Below, in pieces: positions 25,620 through 34,261 of a DNA stretch of 64,000 bases. The DNA comes from a virus: positions 62,001-126,000 of the IMG/VR virus record IMGVR_UViG_3300022680_000058, one strand, 5' to 3'. Each line of letters begins with the position of its first letter. The first letter of the stretch is position 1. Under the pieces are notes generated by a model. The model saw only the letters and a program-made list of their open reading frames with translations, did not search any database and was not told the DNA's origin. The position numbers and the translations under genes are program-made.

Positions 25620-25964
25620 TCAGTAGCTGGGATCTTTCTTCTTGTTCGAGGCGTACTCTCGAACTCCAGCGACCTCGTCCTCGATGCGTTTCTCGACGAA
25701 ATTCGACGCCCAATCGTCAGCCGCTTCGACATCTTCTGGGTAACACGGGACCTCGATCGAAACATCGACACGAGCGCTCTCGTAGTCACCGATGTTCAGA
25801 GTCAGACCGTATCCACGCCTAACCCTGGCAACGGGACCATCGAACACAGCGACAGCAACAACCTCATCACTGTGGACTTCTCGGCCCGTCCCCTTTCTGT
25901 ACACGTACCTATTGTCGATTCGTGCTACCGTTGCTTCTTCGTGAGGTCCATTCTCCTTCGACAT
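25620..25964 (-). CDS. Unknown small phage protein
   Basis: 114 residues starting MSKENGPHEE, with GGAGGAG upstream. LTLNIGDYESARVDVSIEVP is a pattern I have seen in phage proteins of unknown function; the C-terminus is helical and charged. The recurring palindrome lies just ahead of its ribosome binding site (25983-25999). Confidence 0.6.
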   Translation of the reverse strand: MSKENGPHEEATVARIDNRYVYRKGTGREVHSDEVVAVAVFDGPVARVRRGYGLTLNIGDYESARVDVSIEVPCYPEDVEAADDWASNFVEKRIEDEVAGVREYASNKKKDPSY

Positions 25965-25982
25965 AATCTTCTCCTCCTGAAC

Positions 25983-25999
25983 AGGCAATCAATTGCCCA
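25983..25999. repeat. Copy of GGGCAAT-TG-ATTGCCC palindrome
   Basis: One outer mismatch (AGGCAATCAATTGCCCA on the plus strand). Between the stop at 26002 and the gene starting at 25964. Confidence 0.6.
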
Positions 26000-26001
26000 C
26001 C

Positions 26002-26880
26002 TCATCCAGTTGAAAGAATCCCTTCATCAGGGAGTGGCTTGAATTCAGACCGTTCGAGAGCTTCTTCAATGTCACCCTCAAACCCAATGGGGACTCCGAG
26101 CTCTTTCCAGGACAACCTGATCGCCTCTTTCATCCCCTCATCGACAGGATAAAGGCGCCTCTTGTTACCCACAGCTCGCCTCACAGCCTCCATCATCTCA
26201 AACGTGTAGTACCGATACCTTCGAGTCCCCTGGACGTATGGCGTCCTTGGAATCAGTCCAGTCTGCTCCCACTGGTTCAGCGTCTGGATAGACCGATCAA
26301 CGATGAAAGAGAACGCTCCGATCGAAAACATCGCGACCTCGTTCCCATCCTTCAGCCTAAAGAATTTCGGCCTCTGGCTTCTCGGGACACGAACCATCGC
26401 GTTGGTAACATCCACGTTCACATCAGACACGCCGAGATTGTCCCAAGCATCCTTGATCTCTTTGATCATGGACTCGTCGACAGGGAACAACCTACGCTTG
26501 TCCCCGACGGCACGCTTGACGACCTCCATCATCTCACGAGTATAGAACCTGAACTTCCGCTCCCCATAGACGTATGGGGTATTCGGAATGATGCCGCTGG
26601 AGATCCAGTGATTCAACGTCTGGACAGATCGCCCCACGAACGCCGCGAAATCACCGATCGGATACAGAGTGACCTCTTCCCCATTGTCAAGAGTAAGAGT
26701 CCGGAGCTGCTGGTTCCTCGGGACACGAGCTGTTACGACATCCCGTTGCCTCTCCCGATAATTAGCAGATCTCCTCAAGACTTTGTCCCTGTACTCTGGA
26801 TCGTTGTCGTATCGCTCTTTTCGACGTTTCGCCACGTCACCCTTATTCTTTTCATACCAATTCTTGAAGTAGTCTCCAGG
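26002..26880 (-). CDS. DNA-binding protein with two MerR-like domains
   Basis: About 292 residues. Two homologous halves each read YPIGDFAAFVGRSVQTLNHW or FSIGAFSFIVDRSIQTLNQW, then GIIP.TPYV.G.R..R[FY]YT.EMM..V, then KRR.[FY]PVDE. This is a MerR-type winged HTH with a tyrosine-rich wing, duplicated in one chain, so it probably contacts two half-sites. A highly basic N-terminal 50 residues may add DNA contact. Target unknown. GGAGGAGG precedes ATG. Confidence 0.7.
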   Translation of the reverse strand, partial: PGDYFKNWYEKNKGDVAKRRKERYDNDPEYRDKVLRRSANYRERQRDVVTARVPRNQQLRTLTLDNGEEVTLYPIGDFAAFVGRSVQTLNHWISSGIIPNTPYVYGERKFRFYTREMMEVVKRAVGDKRRLFPVDESMIKEIKDAWDNLGVSDVNVDVTNAMVRVPRSQRPKFFRLKDGNEVAMFSIGAFSFIVDRSIQTLNQWEQTGLIPRTPYVQGTRRYRYYTFEMMEAVRRAVGNKRRLYPVDEGMKEAIRLSWKELGVPIGFEGDIEEALERSEFKPLPDEGILSTG

Positions 26881-26903
26881 CATACCTCCTCCTAAACAAT
26901 ACA

Positions 26904-26932
26904 AATATCAGACCATCACATGGGATTGTCAA
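26904..26932 (-). promoter_or_regulatory. Sigma70-like promoter overlapping upstream stop codon
   Basis: TTGACA, 17 bp, GATATT. The TGA of the gene at 26929 is part of the -35 hexamer. Confidence 0.6.
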
Positions 26933-27180
26933 GGGTTAGAGCGTTTTGGAGGCGATTCTATGCCCCCACGAGCGAACTCTTTTCCAGGGACGTATGAAAC
27001 ATCCCTTGGGCAATGCTTCTCAAACACAGTGAACATCTCATCAACCGCCTTAACAATCTCTCCAGTCGCCACCTCGCCAGCTCTAGCAACCTCTTCCATC
27101 CTCCTCGTCAGAACACGCCTGATGTCGAGCCTGAGAATCATATCCTCGTACTTGTTACCCTTTCGAGACCTTGAACTCAT
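26929..27180 (-). CDS. Small helical protein
   Basis: 83 residues starting MSSRSRKGNK inside the end of the helicase gene. Charged helix in the middle (RRVLTRRMEEVARAGEVATGE). Function unknown. Confidence 0.5.
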   Translation of the reverse strand: MSSRSRKGNKYEDMILRLDIRRVLTRRMEEVARAGEVATGEIVKAVDEMFTVFEKHCPRDVSYVPGKEFARGGIESPPKRSNP

Positions 27181-29038
27181 TGCTCCAATAGTACCTTTCT
27201 CGCCACGCCACTCTTCGAGAAGAGATCGGGACGCCAATGTCTACGATGTCAAAAATAATCGGGACACCCTTGCCCTTACACTTCCCAGCTTTCCATGGAC
27301 AATAGTGCTCACACTTCCCAGGGTCTTTTGGATCTGGCAAGCAATGGCGCCGACCTCTACCAACAGACTGTTCAACATCAGATGTCGGGGTGGCGAATCC
27401 AACCACATCGATCGGAGGGATATCGGTTCCCTCACTCACCATCTGGAATGACGCAAAAACAACCCTCGCCCGCTCTGCCTCATAAAGCTCCTCATCAGTA
27501 AGAGCTCGCTTCTTTTCCTCAGACTTCTGTTTGATCTTAAAGTACGACGCCAGCTTGTAGAGAGCATCGTTCGAGAGATCTTCAAGGATGATTCTCCTAA
27601 AACCATCCTCGCTGTGATTGAACTTGTCATTCTCGCACTCAAGAAACTTTTGCGGGAATCCCTCCAGGATCTCCGCTGGCAACGACACCTCATGGACCTT
27701 CTCTTTGGGGTGGTCACCCTCTTCATCAATCGGGAGATATCCGGCCTCATCCACAGCGAGACGATGATAGATAGACCCTGAATTCCCTTTCCGACGGCTC
27801 AAGCTCTTGTAGATAGCGTCAATGGCCATCTCCCTGCCGCCATCTTCCATAGGCCAATCACCCTTCCTGAGGCGTGCTGTCTTCACACCGGTAAACCACT
27901 CCCCCACATAGAATCCAGTCGTGATACCAGCCGATGACAAGTCCTTGTCATTCCTCACAGCCGCCATCAGGTCCGATTCCAGGCTCCTCAGGTGTTCGAG
28001 CCGCTCTGATAGAATCAAAATCTTCCGTCCAGATGATGCCTTCAGAGCCTTCTTCGTCTCCTCGATGATCTTCCAGTTCCGAGCCGTCAGCTTCGACAGC
28101 ATCGTGATCGACACAGCGTCATTCATGTCTCTCATGAGTGGTGGAGGCGCCGATACAGGCTTCGGAACCATGACCATCCGAATATACGGTTTCGGCATCT
28201 CTGTGAGCGCCTTGACAATGATCTTGCCAATATGCCACCAGAACACACGATCAGCTCCATCTTTCCGTCTCGGAGTCGCCGTCAACCCAAGACGAATCGC
28301 CGCCGCAAACATCTCTGGAGCCACAGACCACGATGGAGCACCCACGCGGTGACACTCATCTAGAACCAAAACTCCAGGTCTCTCATATAGCGCCCTCGGG
28401 TATCTGTTCCCATCTTCGAGAGCCAAGGACTCCACCATCGCGACAATAATGTCCTTGTCCTCGAAATCACACACCGGACCTCGAACCTGCCCGATCTTGG
28501 CGCCTGGGAAGAACTTCTTCGCCCGAGAAATCCACTGTTTGAAGAGGAGCTCTTTGTGGACCAAAATGATCGCTGGCATCGCCATTCTGTGTATGAACGC
28601 AAGGCCAGTCACAGTCTTTCCAAACCCAGTCCCAGCTTGGAAGATACCCCCAAGAGAAAGTCCCAAATCCCTGTTGGAGTGGCCCTCCAGGCTCATAATC
28701 GGGCTGTAGTGCTCGACGAGTTTGTCAACGATCTCCCCCTGCTCCTTGTATGGACCCTCGTGACGGATAGTTGATTCATACTCTCTCTTCTCACCAAACG
28801 TGAGGTCCCACTCGTACTCGTAGTCCCCTTTCGCCGTCTGGAACCAGAAATCTCTCGGAACTCCGAATTCTATCTCTGTCTCTGACCACGCCTTGATCGG
28901 GGTTGGCTTCACGTCGTCATCACCGAAATTCCCCATCTTCTTCGGGACAATGAGAAGCTTCTCACGAAGATGCTCGAAGACTCTCGGGTCCATCTCAGCC
29001 TTCGGAAGCCACACGAGCCCATCAACTCTGATCTTCAT
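27155..29038 (-). CDS. SF2 DNA helicase (UvsW/RadD-like)
   Basis: 627 residues. ATP-dependent helicase of superfamily 2. Motif I AGTGFGKT at 135-142, DECH box at 226-229, motif III LGLTATPRRKDG, and a C-terminal helicase domain ending with VVFASFQMVSEGTDIPPIDV and SVGRGRRHC (motifs V and VI). A Cys/Lys-rich insertion (CLPDPKDPGKCEHYCPWKAG) follows motif VI and may bind metal. Likely handles branched DNA or remodels replication forks, in line with the recA and resolvase genes. Confidence 0.85.
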   Translation of the reverse strand: MKIRVDGLVWLPKAEMDPRVFEHLREKLLIVPKKMGNFGDDDVKPTPIKAWSETEIEFGVPRDFWFQTAKGDYEYEWDLTFGEKREYESTIRHEGPYKEQGEIVDKLVEHYSPIMSLEGHSNRDLGLSLGGIFQAGTGFGKTVTGLAFIHRMAMPAIILVHKELLFKQWISRAKKFFPGAKIGQVRGPVCDFEDKDIIVAMVESLALEDGNRYPRALYERPGVLVLDECHRVGAPSWSVAPEMFAAAIRLGLTATPRRKDGADRVFWWHIGKIIVKALTEMPKPYIRMVMVPKPVSAPPPLMRDMNDAVSITMLSKLTARNWKIIEETKKALKASSGRKILILSERLEHLRSLESDLMAAVRNDKDLSSAGITTGFYVGEWFTGVKTARLRKGDWPMEDGGREMAIDAIYKSLSRRKGNSGSIYHRLAVDEAGYLPIDEEGDHPKEKVHEVSLPAEILEGFPQKFLECENDKFNHSEDGFRRIILEDLSNDALYKLASYFKIKQKSEEKKRALTDEELYEAERARVVFASFQMVSEGTDIPPIDVVGFATPTSDVEQSVGRGRRHCLPDPKDPGKCEHYCPWKAGKCKGKGVPIIFDIVDIGVPISSRRVAWRERYYWSNEFKVSKG

Positions 29039-29763
29039 TCAGAACCCCACAACAAGTCAGTAGCTCCAAGGAAAGGCCCATACTTTCCACGCCCAATCAA
29101 TGATTTTGGCATGAGAGATATCGTTCCAACATTTGCATGTGCAACAGGAACAATAAATCGACCCTTTATCTTGTCATCTTCAACACACAATAGATCATAA
29201 AAGTCACAATCTTTCCCATACTTTATGCTTCCAAACTGATACCATCCAGTTTTGTTCAATATCGACGACTTCACATCAACTCTTTTCCCATTTACCAACA
29301 AATCAAACGGAGCCTTTGTTGACTGCTCTTCAACATTCATACCTAAAGCACGAAAAAATACAGATTCACTCCTCTCCCATTTCTGACCCCTGTGTGTCTC
29401 AGAGCCCTTCTGTCCAAGCGAAAGTCTCTTGGCCCAACACCGAAAACCACCTCTTTTCGAGATCACACACGCCAAATCATTTCTACCAGCATTTCGCAGC
29501 TCCCCTACGGAAGGCATTCTTCCGAACTCCTCACAAAAAGGTTGGAGTTCGGAAGTAATACGCTCCTCAGTCCATGGAGCACCGCCCCCCTTTGTCTCCA
29601 ACCCAAGTTTCTTTGCCCAAGCATAAAAACCTCCGGTATTCGACACAGCAAACCCAAGACCACTTAGCCCAGCAGCCTTTAGCTCGTCGTTTGACGGGAG
29701 CCTTCCATCAGACGAAAGTTTTAGAAGAGCGTCACCAATTGCTTCATCTGTCCATTTTTTCAT
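29035..29763 (-). CDS. Free-standing homing endonuclease-like protein, PD-(D/E)XK type
   Basis: 242 residues. Two N-terminal repeats (GRLPSNDELKAAGLSGLGFAV and GRMPSVGELRNAGRNDLACVI, each ending GGF..WAK.L) look like DNA-recognition modules, followed by KAPFDLLVNGKRVDVKSS, a D...DxK nuclease core. The stretch is visibly richer in A+T than its neighbours, suggesting recent arrival. It sits between the helicase and SSB genes. Likely a mobile endonuclease. Confidence 0.65.
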   Translation of the reverse strand: MKKWTDEAIGDALLKLSSDGRLPSNDELKAAGLSGLGFAVSNTGGFYAWAKKLGLETKGGGAPWTEERITSELQPFCEEFGRMPSVGELRNAGRNDLACVISKRGGFRCWAKRLSLGQKGSETHRGQKWERSESVFFRALGMNVEEQSTKAPFDLLVNGKRVDVKSSILNKTGWYQFGSIKYGKDCDFYDLLCVEDDKIKGRFIVPVAHANVGTISLMPKSLIGRGKYGPFLGATDLLWGSE

Positions 29764-29808
29764 TCACCAAACGTACATGATGAAGCAATCAGTGTCCAAT
29801 AGAAATCT

Positions 29809-30591
29809 CTAATACGGAATGTCCTCATCGAGCGCATTGTCATCGGAGCTGTTGTCTTCCTGGCCAGAACCGCTCCCACCGCTCGAAGAGCTCGAAGGAC
29901 CACCGAGGAGAGTGAGGAGGTCCGCATTGCTTCGAGGCTTGATGATTTCCTCGAAGTTGTAGGGCTCGATCGGGTTGTACTTCAGGAATTTCTCCAGGGT
30001 CATGTGCTTCTTCTCGTCGTCGATCCGCTCGTTGACCCTCTTGATGTGATCCGGGAGTTGAGCCTTGACCCATGCGACCACGGCGTCTGGCTCGATGACC
30101 TCCACGACCGTGATGTCGTCACCCACACGCTCCGTCTGCTTCCCTGAGCGGTAGCAGTCGATGACGAGCCCGCGAAGGTGCCCATGCTGCTCCTTCAGTC
30201 TCTTGAGCTTCTTGAGGGTCCCCGGTCTGTCCTTCCCACCGAGTTTCGGCTCGAAGATCTTCCGACTGAAGCACCAGAGCCTGCCGTCCTTCCCCTCATT
30301 CGGCGTGAGCGTGATGATGGTGTGGAGCCCGACGAAATATGGCCGCTTGTCCGGGAATCTGTCACAGACGGCACACACGTTCTCCATGCGATTGTTCCGC
30401 TTGCACGGCTCGTAATTGTCCCACGAACCGTTGGCCTGGAACTTGTGCTCCCAGAACATCATAGGGTCGTCATCGAGAATGATGACACGCTCGGTCTGGT
30501 CGACGTTGACCCAGAACCTGGACGGCCCCTTTGAAGGGACATCATCGTAGGCGTGATCCGTCGCTTCGTACCCAGTTTTGAACCAGCTCAC
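29809..30591 (-). CDS. ssb: Single-stranded DNA-binding protein
   Basis: About 260 residues from a GTG with GGAGGTG upstream. A central beta-rich region with a possible zinc site (CKRNN...CAVCDRF) resembles T4 gp32-type SSBs, followed by a Ser/Gly-rich linker and an acidic tail ending DEDIPY, very like the DDDIPF partner-binding tail of bacterial SSB. Binds ssDNA at forks and recruits helicase, primase and recombinase. Own promoter at 30656-30683. Confidence 0.75.
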   Translation of the reverse strand: MSWFKTGYEATDHAYDDVPSKGPSRFWVNVDQTERVIILDDDPMMFWEHKFQANGSWDNYEPCKRNNRMENVCAVCDRFPDKRPYFVGLHTIITLTPNEGKDGRLWCFSRKIFEPKLGGKDRPGTLKKLKRLKEQHGHLRGLVIDCYRSGKQTERVGDDITVVEVIEPDAVVAWVKAQLPDHIKRVNERIDDEKKHMTLEKFLKYNPIEPYNFEEIIKPRSNADLLTLLGGPSSSSSGGSGSGQEDNSSDDNALDEDIPY

Positions 30592-30655
30592 TGTCTTCAC
30601 CTCCGTACTCAATGAGTACACTTTCCAGTGCTTTCTCGCACCCTGTTATCCGACA

Positions 30656-30683
30656 ATATTAACACATAGTAGGCAACTGTCAA
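30656..30683 (-). promoter_or_regulatory. Strong sigma70-like promoter for ssb
   Basis: TTGACA, 16 bp, TAATAT; the TGA stop of the primase gene is part of the -35. Leader about 55 nt. Confidence 0.75.
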
Positions 30684-31876
30684 GCTGCAACATCAAAAGG
30701 TGGCGGACCCAAGAGGTCCAACAAACCATCGGCCCCCATCCCCCCAGGATCTTTACCTTCTTTCGGTATCCTTGCCATCACTGGGATACGCCATGCGATC
30801 TTTGCCCTGATCTCCTCAGCCATCTTTCGACCAGCAGCATCACCATCCGGCACGACAAGTACCTTGTTGTAGTAAGCGATCAACTTCTCGATCTGGCTGT
30901 CACCAGGTGCGGACCCGAGCAGAGCAACCACAGGGCGATACCCGAACTGCCAAAGAATCAAAGCGTCCAGGTGTCCCTCTACGACATACACGAGAGAATC
31001 ACCATCCTGAACACGATTCTCCCCGAACAGGTGAAGGTTTCGCTTGAACCCGTCGTTGTGAAGATACTTTGGCGTTGACGGCTTCTTACAGCCCGCACAA
31101 CGCTCTTCATCACCGGTAGGCTCTCCACACCTGGAACACGCCAGCACGCCGTCAGGCTCCAGATGACGACACTCCACACACCGATTCTCTCTGGTTGTCT
31201 TGGATGACCCACACCACTGGCAGGCGTAGCGACGTCCAGACACCGCCACAAGGCGTCCAGAGCGGTCCCTCATCGGGATCAGAAGTCTCCTCATCCTTTT
31301 GTCGTGGCCGAGCTCCCACGCCTTGCACGTCTCGATTGTGAGCCCACGATCCAAAGCATACCTCGGGATGCTCCCAATAAATGGCTCATAGTGAGACCAT
31401 GGGATCGACAGGACTTCCTCGGCCTCCCGAATGGCTTCTTTATTGTGCCAGGCAATATCCTCGTCTGTCCCCCCCGCATCTTTGATCTGTCGCTCGATCT
31501 TCTTCTTCTCAATCTCTTCGTGGGTGATCTTCAGGACACGCTTTCTGGCCTGATGGATGGTCGCATCCACCCCTTTTGGAACCTGCTCAGACTCGCCATC
31601 GAGATACTCAATGAACGGAAACAGGTCCGCCCCTGTCTTCGACATGTAGAGGAGGACAAGGTCTCGAAGAGGGCCGCTCTCGTGACATGTCCGGCATGCA
31701 TAGATCGGGTCTCCGCTCCCCCCCTCAAGAATGACCATCGATGGTCGGCTGTCTCGACCCTTCGCATGTGTCCATTGAGCGAGAAGGCAGTTACACCTGA
31801 CCTTCATGTTATCCTTGGTCGACACCTCCCGAGCCCCAAGAGCTCGCACGATCGACTCCACCTTGTAGACATTCAT
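30680..31876 (-). CDS. DnaG-type primase with zinc insertion
   Basis: 398 residues starting MNVYKVESI. CHC2-like zinc domain near the N-terminus (C28, C30, H37, C61, C64), and a Toprim domain with VYVVEGHLDALIL and VLVVPDGDAAG. Between them lies an unusual Cys-rich insertion with two zinc ribbons (CQWC...CVEC and CSRC...CAGC). It makes RNA primers for replication. The gene overlaps the winged-helix-like gene above by ATGA. Confidence 0.85.
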   Translation of the reverse strand: MNVYKVESIVRALGAREVSTKDNMKVRCNCLLAQWTHAKGRDSRPSMVILEGGSGDPIYACRTCHESGPLRDLVLLYMSKTGADLFPFIEYLDGESEQVPKGVDATIHQARKRVLKITHEEIEKKKIERQIKDAGGTDEDIAWHNKEAIREAEEVLSIPWSHYEPFIGSIPRYALDRGLTIETCKAWELGHDKRMRRLLIPMRDRSGRLVAVSGRRYACQWCGSSKTTRENRCVECRHLEPDGVLACSRCGEPTGDEERCAGCKKPSTPKYLHNDGFKRNLHLFGENRVQDGDSLVYVVEGHLDALILWQFGYRPVVALLGSAPGDSQIEKLIAYYNKVLVVPDGDAAGRKMAEEIRAKIAWRIPVMARIPKEGKDPGGMGADGLLDLLGPPPFDVAA

Positions 31877-32136
31877 TTCGATCGCCAGAAAGGATGAGGA
31901 CCCACAGTGTAATATGGATTGCTGAATTGACGATGTACCCTGTGTTCTTTTTCGAGCTGTCGAAGGGCCTTTTTGACAAAGTAAAGTGTTGGCCTCCCCC
32001 ATGTCTTCGGACGGCTCAGCCTCTCCACGATCATCTGTGGATAGTTGACCCCATGAGAGACGCTCTCGAACACTTCTTCCTTGAATGTCTTGAAAAGCTC
32101 TTCATCGCCGAGAGGGCTATCAGTCTTGAACCCCAT
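31873..32136 (-). CDS. Small winged-helix-like protein
   Basis: 87 residues starting MGFKTDSPLGD with GGGAGG upstream. YPQMIVERLSRP.TWGRPTLYFVKKALRQLEKE followed by FSNPYYTVG resembles a winged helix. Possibly a replication accessory protein or regulator; inferred. Confidence 0.5.
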   Translation of the reverse strand: MGFKTDSPLGDEELFKTFKEEVFESVSHGVNYPQMIVERLSRPKTWGRPTLYFVKKALRQLEKEHRVHRQFSNPYYTVGPHPFWRSK

Positions 32137-32299
32137 CGAACAAACCTCCCTGCCTTGGCGCCGATTTGAGCTTCCGCCTGAGCTCAACGTTCTCTTTTTT
32201 GAGGCGCTTGATCTCGCAGTCCTTACAGAACCCCTTCGGACCAACGATATCTACCTCCCAAACGAGCGCCCCACAATCCTGGCAATTCCTGGTATCCAT
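32120..32299 (-). CDS. Small zinc-ribbon/coiled-coil protein
   Basis: 59 residues: CQDC and CKDC (zinc ribbon), then a basic coiled coil (EIKRLKKENVELRRKLK). Overlaps both neighbours slightly. Confidence 0.55.
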   Translation of the reverse strand: MDTRNCQDCGALVWEVDIVGPKGFCKDCEIKRLKKENVELRRKLKSAPRQGGLFDGVQD

Positions 32300-32634
32300 C
32301 AACAGAAGTACTGGCCAAGAGAGTTTTTGTGGTTCTCCACCCCCTGGATGATTTCCAGGAACTCTGCGCCGGTGAAGACCTCGCCGTACTCACTCTCGAT
32401 AATATTGACCCCAAAGAACGCCTCACAGAGCAACTCGACGTTCGACCGGTGGATTGCCCAAGCAAACATCTTCGAGCTTCTCAGACCAACATGACATTGA
32501 GGCGCATCATCATGCCTCATGGTCCGAACCGCTGGGCACCCATGTGACACCTCGACGAAAGCCTCTTCCCAGCTATCGACCGAAATGTTCGTTTTCTGGC
32601 AAATGTGACGAATGAGGTAGAAATTCTTGCTCAT
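32299..32634 (-). CDS. Unknown protein from a leaderless promoter
   Basis: 111 residues starting MSKNFYLIRHIC. The ATG lies six bases from a TACTAT -10 with no Shine-Dalgarno, so translation is probably from a leaderless mRNA. Several Cys and His residues; no family recognised. Confidence 0.55.
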   Translation of the reverse strand: MSKNFYLIRHICQKTNISVDSWEEAFVEVSHGCPAVRTMRHDDAPQCHVGLRSSKMFAWAIHRSNVELLCEAFFGVNIIESEYGEVFTGAEFLEIIQGVENHKNSLGQYFC

Positions 32635-32640
32635 GGATGG

Positions 32641-32669
32641 ATAGTAATCATACGGTTACGCTCTGTCAA
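32641..32669 (-). promoter_or_regulatory. Sigma70-like promoter, predicted leaderless
   Basis: TTGACA, 17 bp, TACTAT, then six bases and ATG. Confidence 0.75.
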
Positions 32670-32673
32670 CGAG

Positions 32674-33150
32674 CTATCCCGTCATCACCCCATCTGCCCT
32701 GAGCTGACTCTCCTCGACGTCCCACCACGGGGTAAAGTCTTCGAGGATCGCGTCGATCTGGTCCATAGAGAAGACACGGACATTCAATGGCTTGTGGTAT
32801 TCAGGGACCTTGAATCTGTGCTCATCGCCGAGCCTCGAACCAAGCCGCCTGTTGTACAGGACATCATCACCGAGTTTCACGGGAATTCGTGGGAAGTATC
32901 GACGCTTCTCTCCTTCCCTGACGAATGGCCGACCACCGCCGATGGCCACTACGCGACCATACCTACAATCATTCAGCCTGTAGCGACCGAACTGAGTGTC
33001 TTCTTTGGCGCCAACCATCATCTCATTCCCGAGGATGATTCCACCTTCTGTCCGGTCAGGCTGTCCATATTCGACCACATAGACGAACGCATTCATCGGT
33101 GTGATCGGAAATCCTTCAACCTTCTGACTCTCTATCAACTCTTCTCTCAC
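32674..33150 (-). CDS. GroES-like co-chaperonin
   Basis: 158 residues. FVYVVEYGQPDRTEGGIILGNEM matches the mobile loop of GroES, then YGRVVAIGGG and IPVKLGDDVLYNRRLG match its beta-barrel strands. Longer than bacterial GroES (about 97) or T4 gp31 (111), with inserts in the roof region and a C-terminal tail. Would pair with the host GroEL to fold phage proteins such as the capsid protein. Overlaps the next gene by a few bases. Confidence 0.7.
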   Translation of the reverse strand: MREELIESQKVEGFPITPMNAFVYVVEYGQPDRTEGGIILGNEMMVGAKEDTQFGRYRLNDCRYGRVVAIGGGRPFVREGEKRRYFPRIPVKLGDDVLYNRRLGSRLGDEHRFKVPEYHKPLNVRVFSMDQIDAILEDFTPWWDVEESQLRADGVMTG

Positions 33151-33731
33151 TCTCCTTCTCCTTCCTCGAAAAGTGGAATCGTCTTTTTGTCATCTGTTCC
33201 ACGGGCATCATCGACAAGCTCTCGCCAATCGACATCAACCCCACACGCTCGACACTTCAAAACAGGAATGTGGTTATCTCCAGCCCCCATCTCTCCCCGG
33301 AACTTGTCGAGTTCATCCGCATGACCACACTCTCTGCACGTTATGGTCGTGACATATGTCCTGAGGAGAGCCCATGCCATCTCGCCGAGGTAGTCATCAA
33401 GGCCTCGGATCTTTCCTGCGAACACCCCAGCATCAGGGGATGGAACACGAGCCCCTGTAGGATGCTCTGCGTTTTGTCGCTGCACGAGCTCTTCGAGGTC
33501 CATGCTCACAGAAACATTCGGGATCTCGCCCGATAGATGGTCTATCAACTCATTACCATCCATACCTTCAGCAATTTCTTTGACAGCATCACGAGACGAC
33601 GCCATCACAGTCCAAGACACAGTGAACGTCCACTGAACCTCAAAAGACCTCTGTGGATCGACCTTTTCATCCCTCAGGAACTCGATCGCTTCCCTCTTGA
33701 ACCTCTTCCTATCCTCTTCCGAGACCGTCAT
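33147..33731 (-). CDS. Unknown protein with zinc ribbon
   Basis: 194 residues. N-terminal two thirds unrecognised; CRECG and CRACG about 32 residues apart near the C-terminus form a zinc ribbon. No -35/-10 of its own seen. Confidence 0.5.
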   Translation of the reverse strand: MTVSEEDRKRFKREAIEFLRDEKVDPQRSFEVQWTFTVSWTVMASSRDAVKEIAEGMDGNELIDHLSGEIPNVSVSMDLEELVQRQNAEHPTGARVPSPDAGVFAGKIRGLDDYLGEMAWALLRTYVTTITCRECGHADELDKFRGEMGAGDNHIPVLKCRACGVDVDWRELVDDARGTDDKKTIPLFEEGEGE

Positions 33732-33758
33732 CTCCCGTACCTCCTGTTGGCCCCTGAA

Positions 33759-34235
33759 TTACGCTGAAAGGTCCGCCCTGGCGTTCTCCGCATCCGCCAG
33801 AATATCAGCCTCCTCCTCCGTCAGCGCCTCCCTTGATGCTTCCCTGACCTCAGATCGAATCTCCCTCGCCTTATCAAAGATGTCTACATGGGTTTTCCCT
33901 TTGAACGGACCCTTGTATTTCATATCGAGAGACACCTTCAGAACAAACGTCGCGAACAAGCATATGATCTCATTGGCCACATACGAGACAACACTGATGA
34001 ACCCACCAAAAACGACAATCTCTCCAATAGTCCCTGAATGAAAGTACACCCAAATGGCTCCAACCCACACCCCAGTACACATCGAGCACGAGATGAGCTC
34101 ACCAAGCCACCTGAGCGGGTTGTACTTCTTCTCAAAAGACTTCAGAAACTTCCTGAGCCCATTAAAAATCTTTCCAGTCGAGACAACGATCGTCACGCCC
34201 ACAAGCCCAACAATCTCAAACGCTGAAATCTCCAT
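33759..34235 (-). CDS. Membrane protein with CSMCTG motif
   Basis: 158 residues with about three transmembrane helices and the motif ISCSMCTGVWVGAIW, like a small family of phage and bacterial membrane proteins of unknown function. C-terminus charged and cytoplasmic-looking. GGAGACGGAG precedes ATG. Confidence 0.6.
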   Translation of the reverse strand: MEISAFEIVGLVGVTIVVSTGKIFNGLRKFLKSFEKKYNPLRWLGELISCSMCTGVWVGAIWVYFHSGTIGEIVVFGGFISVVSYVANEIICLFATFVLKVSLDMKYKGPFKGKTHVDIFDKAREIRSEVREASREALTEEEADILADAENARADLSA

Positions 34236-34261
34236 TTTCTCCGTCTCCTAGTATGCTTCTA

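Noticed and set aside
30680-31876. Intein in the primase gene
   Set aside because: The Cys-rich stretch between the zinc and Toprim domains lacks splice junctions and endonuclease motifs; it is better read as zinc ribbons.
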